DNA from: Symbiodinium natans
Lineage: Eukaryota > Sar > Dinophyceae > Suessiales > Symbiodiniaceae
Assembly (NCBI GenBank): GCA_905221605.1
Contig: CAJNDS010002182.1
Span: 359,501-423,500, forward strand
DNA length: 64,000 nt
Direction: 5' to 3'
A program made the position numbers and the translations under genes. Of the stretch, positions 63,804 to 64,000 are shown in pieces (the first letter of the stretch is position 1; each line of letters starts with the position of its first letter). A model generated the notes under the pieces. That model saw only the letters and a program-made list of their open reading frames with translations. It did not search any database and was not told where the DNA came from.

Positions 63804-63930
63804 GTCGGGTTTAGGGTTCCGGGTTTATGGTTTATGGTCTGGGGTTTAGGGTTGAGGGTTAGTTTAGGATTGAGGGCTTAGGGCTCAAGGTTCTTGCTTT
63901 GGGGTTTAGGGTTTTTTTGGGTTTAGGGTT
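63804..63930 (+). repeat. degenerate telomere-motif tract
   Basis: Diverged TTTAGGG-like units (GGTTTATGG, GGTTGAGGG and others) over about 125 bp at the window end. Confidence 0.75.
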
Positions 63931-64000
63931 CAAGAGACGGTTCGGCTTGGATTGATCGTAGGGTTGAGCCAGGCCCCTCAGGGGGGGTAGGGGTGGAGGG

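Overview
The window reads as nuclear DNA of a dinoflagellate, most likely a Symbiodiniaceae or other Suessiales lineage. Four things point that way. (1) There is no bacterial-style gene packing; coding signal sits in short pieces (12 to 120 nt) scattered in long non-coding DNA. (2) The inferred introns mix GT, GC and GA donors with AG acceptors, usually followed by G, which is typical of dinoflagellates. (3) Plant/dinoflagellate-type TTTAGGG telomere motifs occur as about 20 interstitial tracts. (4) The recognisable gene set is eukaryotic: ribosomal P2, an UPF1-like helicase, pentatricopeptide repeats (PPR) and a CCCH zinc finger.

Layout. 0-8 kb: mostly unassigned, with telomere-motif tracts, one short terminal-inverted-repeat element and one well-bounded exon (6036-6109). 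7.8-16 kb: a complete acidic ribosomal protein P2 gene (copy A, 11951-14148) followed by a UPF1-like helicase fragment that breaks off at the Walker A exon; a second local duplication (7.84-8.7 and 15.1-15.9 kb) brackets it. 16.1-19.5 kb: a 3.4 kb composite of two modules arranged L+ R+ L+ R+ L- R- L- R+ L+, with terminal inverted repeats and flanking TA. 21.8-22.6 kb: a CCCH zinc-finger gene. 24.8-33.8 kb: at least eight PPR-type exons on the plus strand. 38.2-54.1 kb: P2 copy B, whose exons 1-2 lie at 39.35-39.72 kb and exons 3 onward at 52.23-53.67 kb, so about 12 kb of other DNA sits in what is a 575 bp intron in copy A. Copy B is again followed by the helicase, here with an intact Walker A exon. 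57.1-60 kb: a glycosyltransferase-like gene and several well-spliced exons of unknown, partly membrane-associated product(s). 60-64 kb: candidate exons and two large telomere-motif tracts.

The strongest points are the two P2-helicase copies with identical exon sizes, including a 12-nt exon; the L/R composite repeat; a tandem array of about 92 bp hairpin units at 45.6-46.1 kb; and the association of telomere-motif tracts with exon edges. Recognisable exons are nearly all on the plus strand. Exon joins are read by eye, without transcripts, so boundaries are provisional. Most long ORFs in this window are by-products of repeats or chance.
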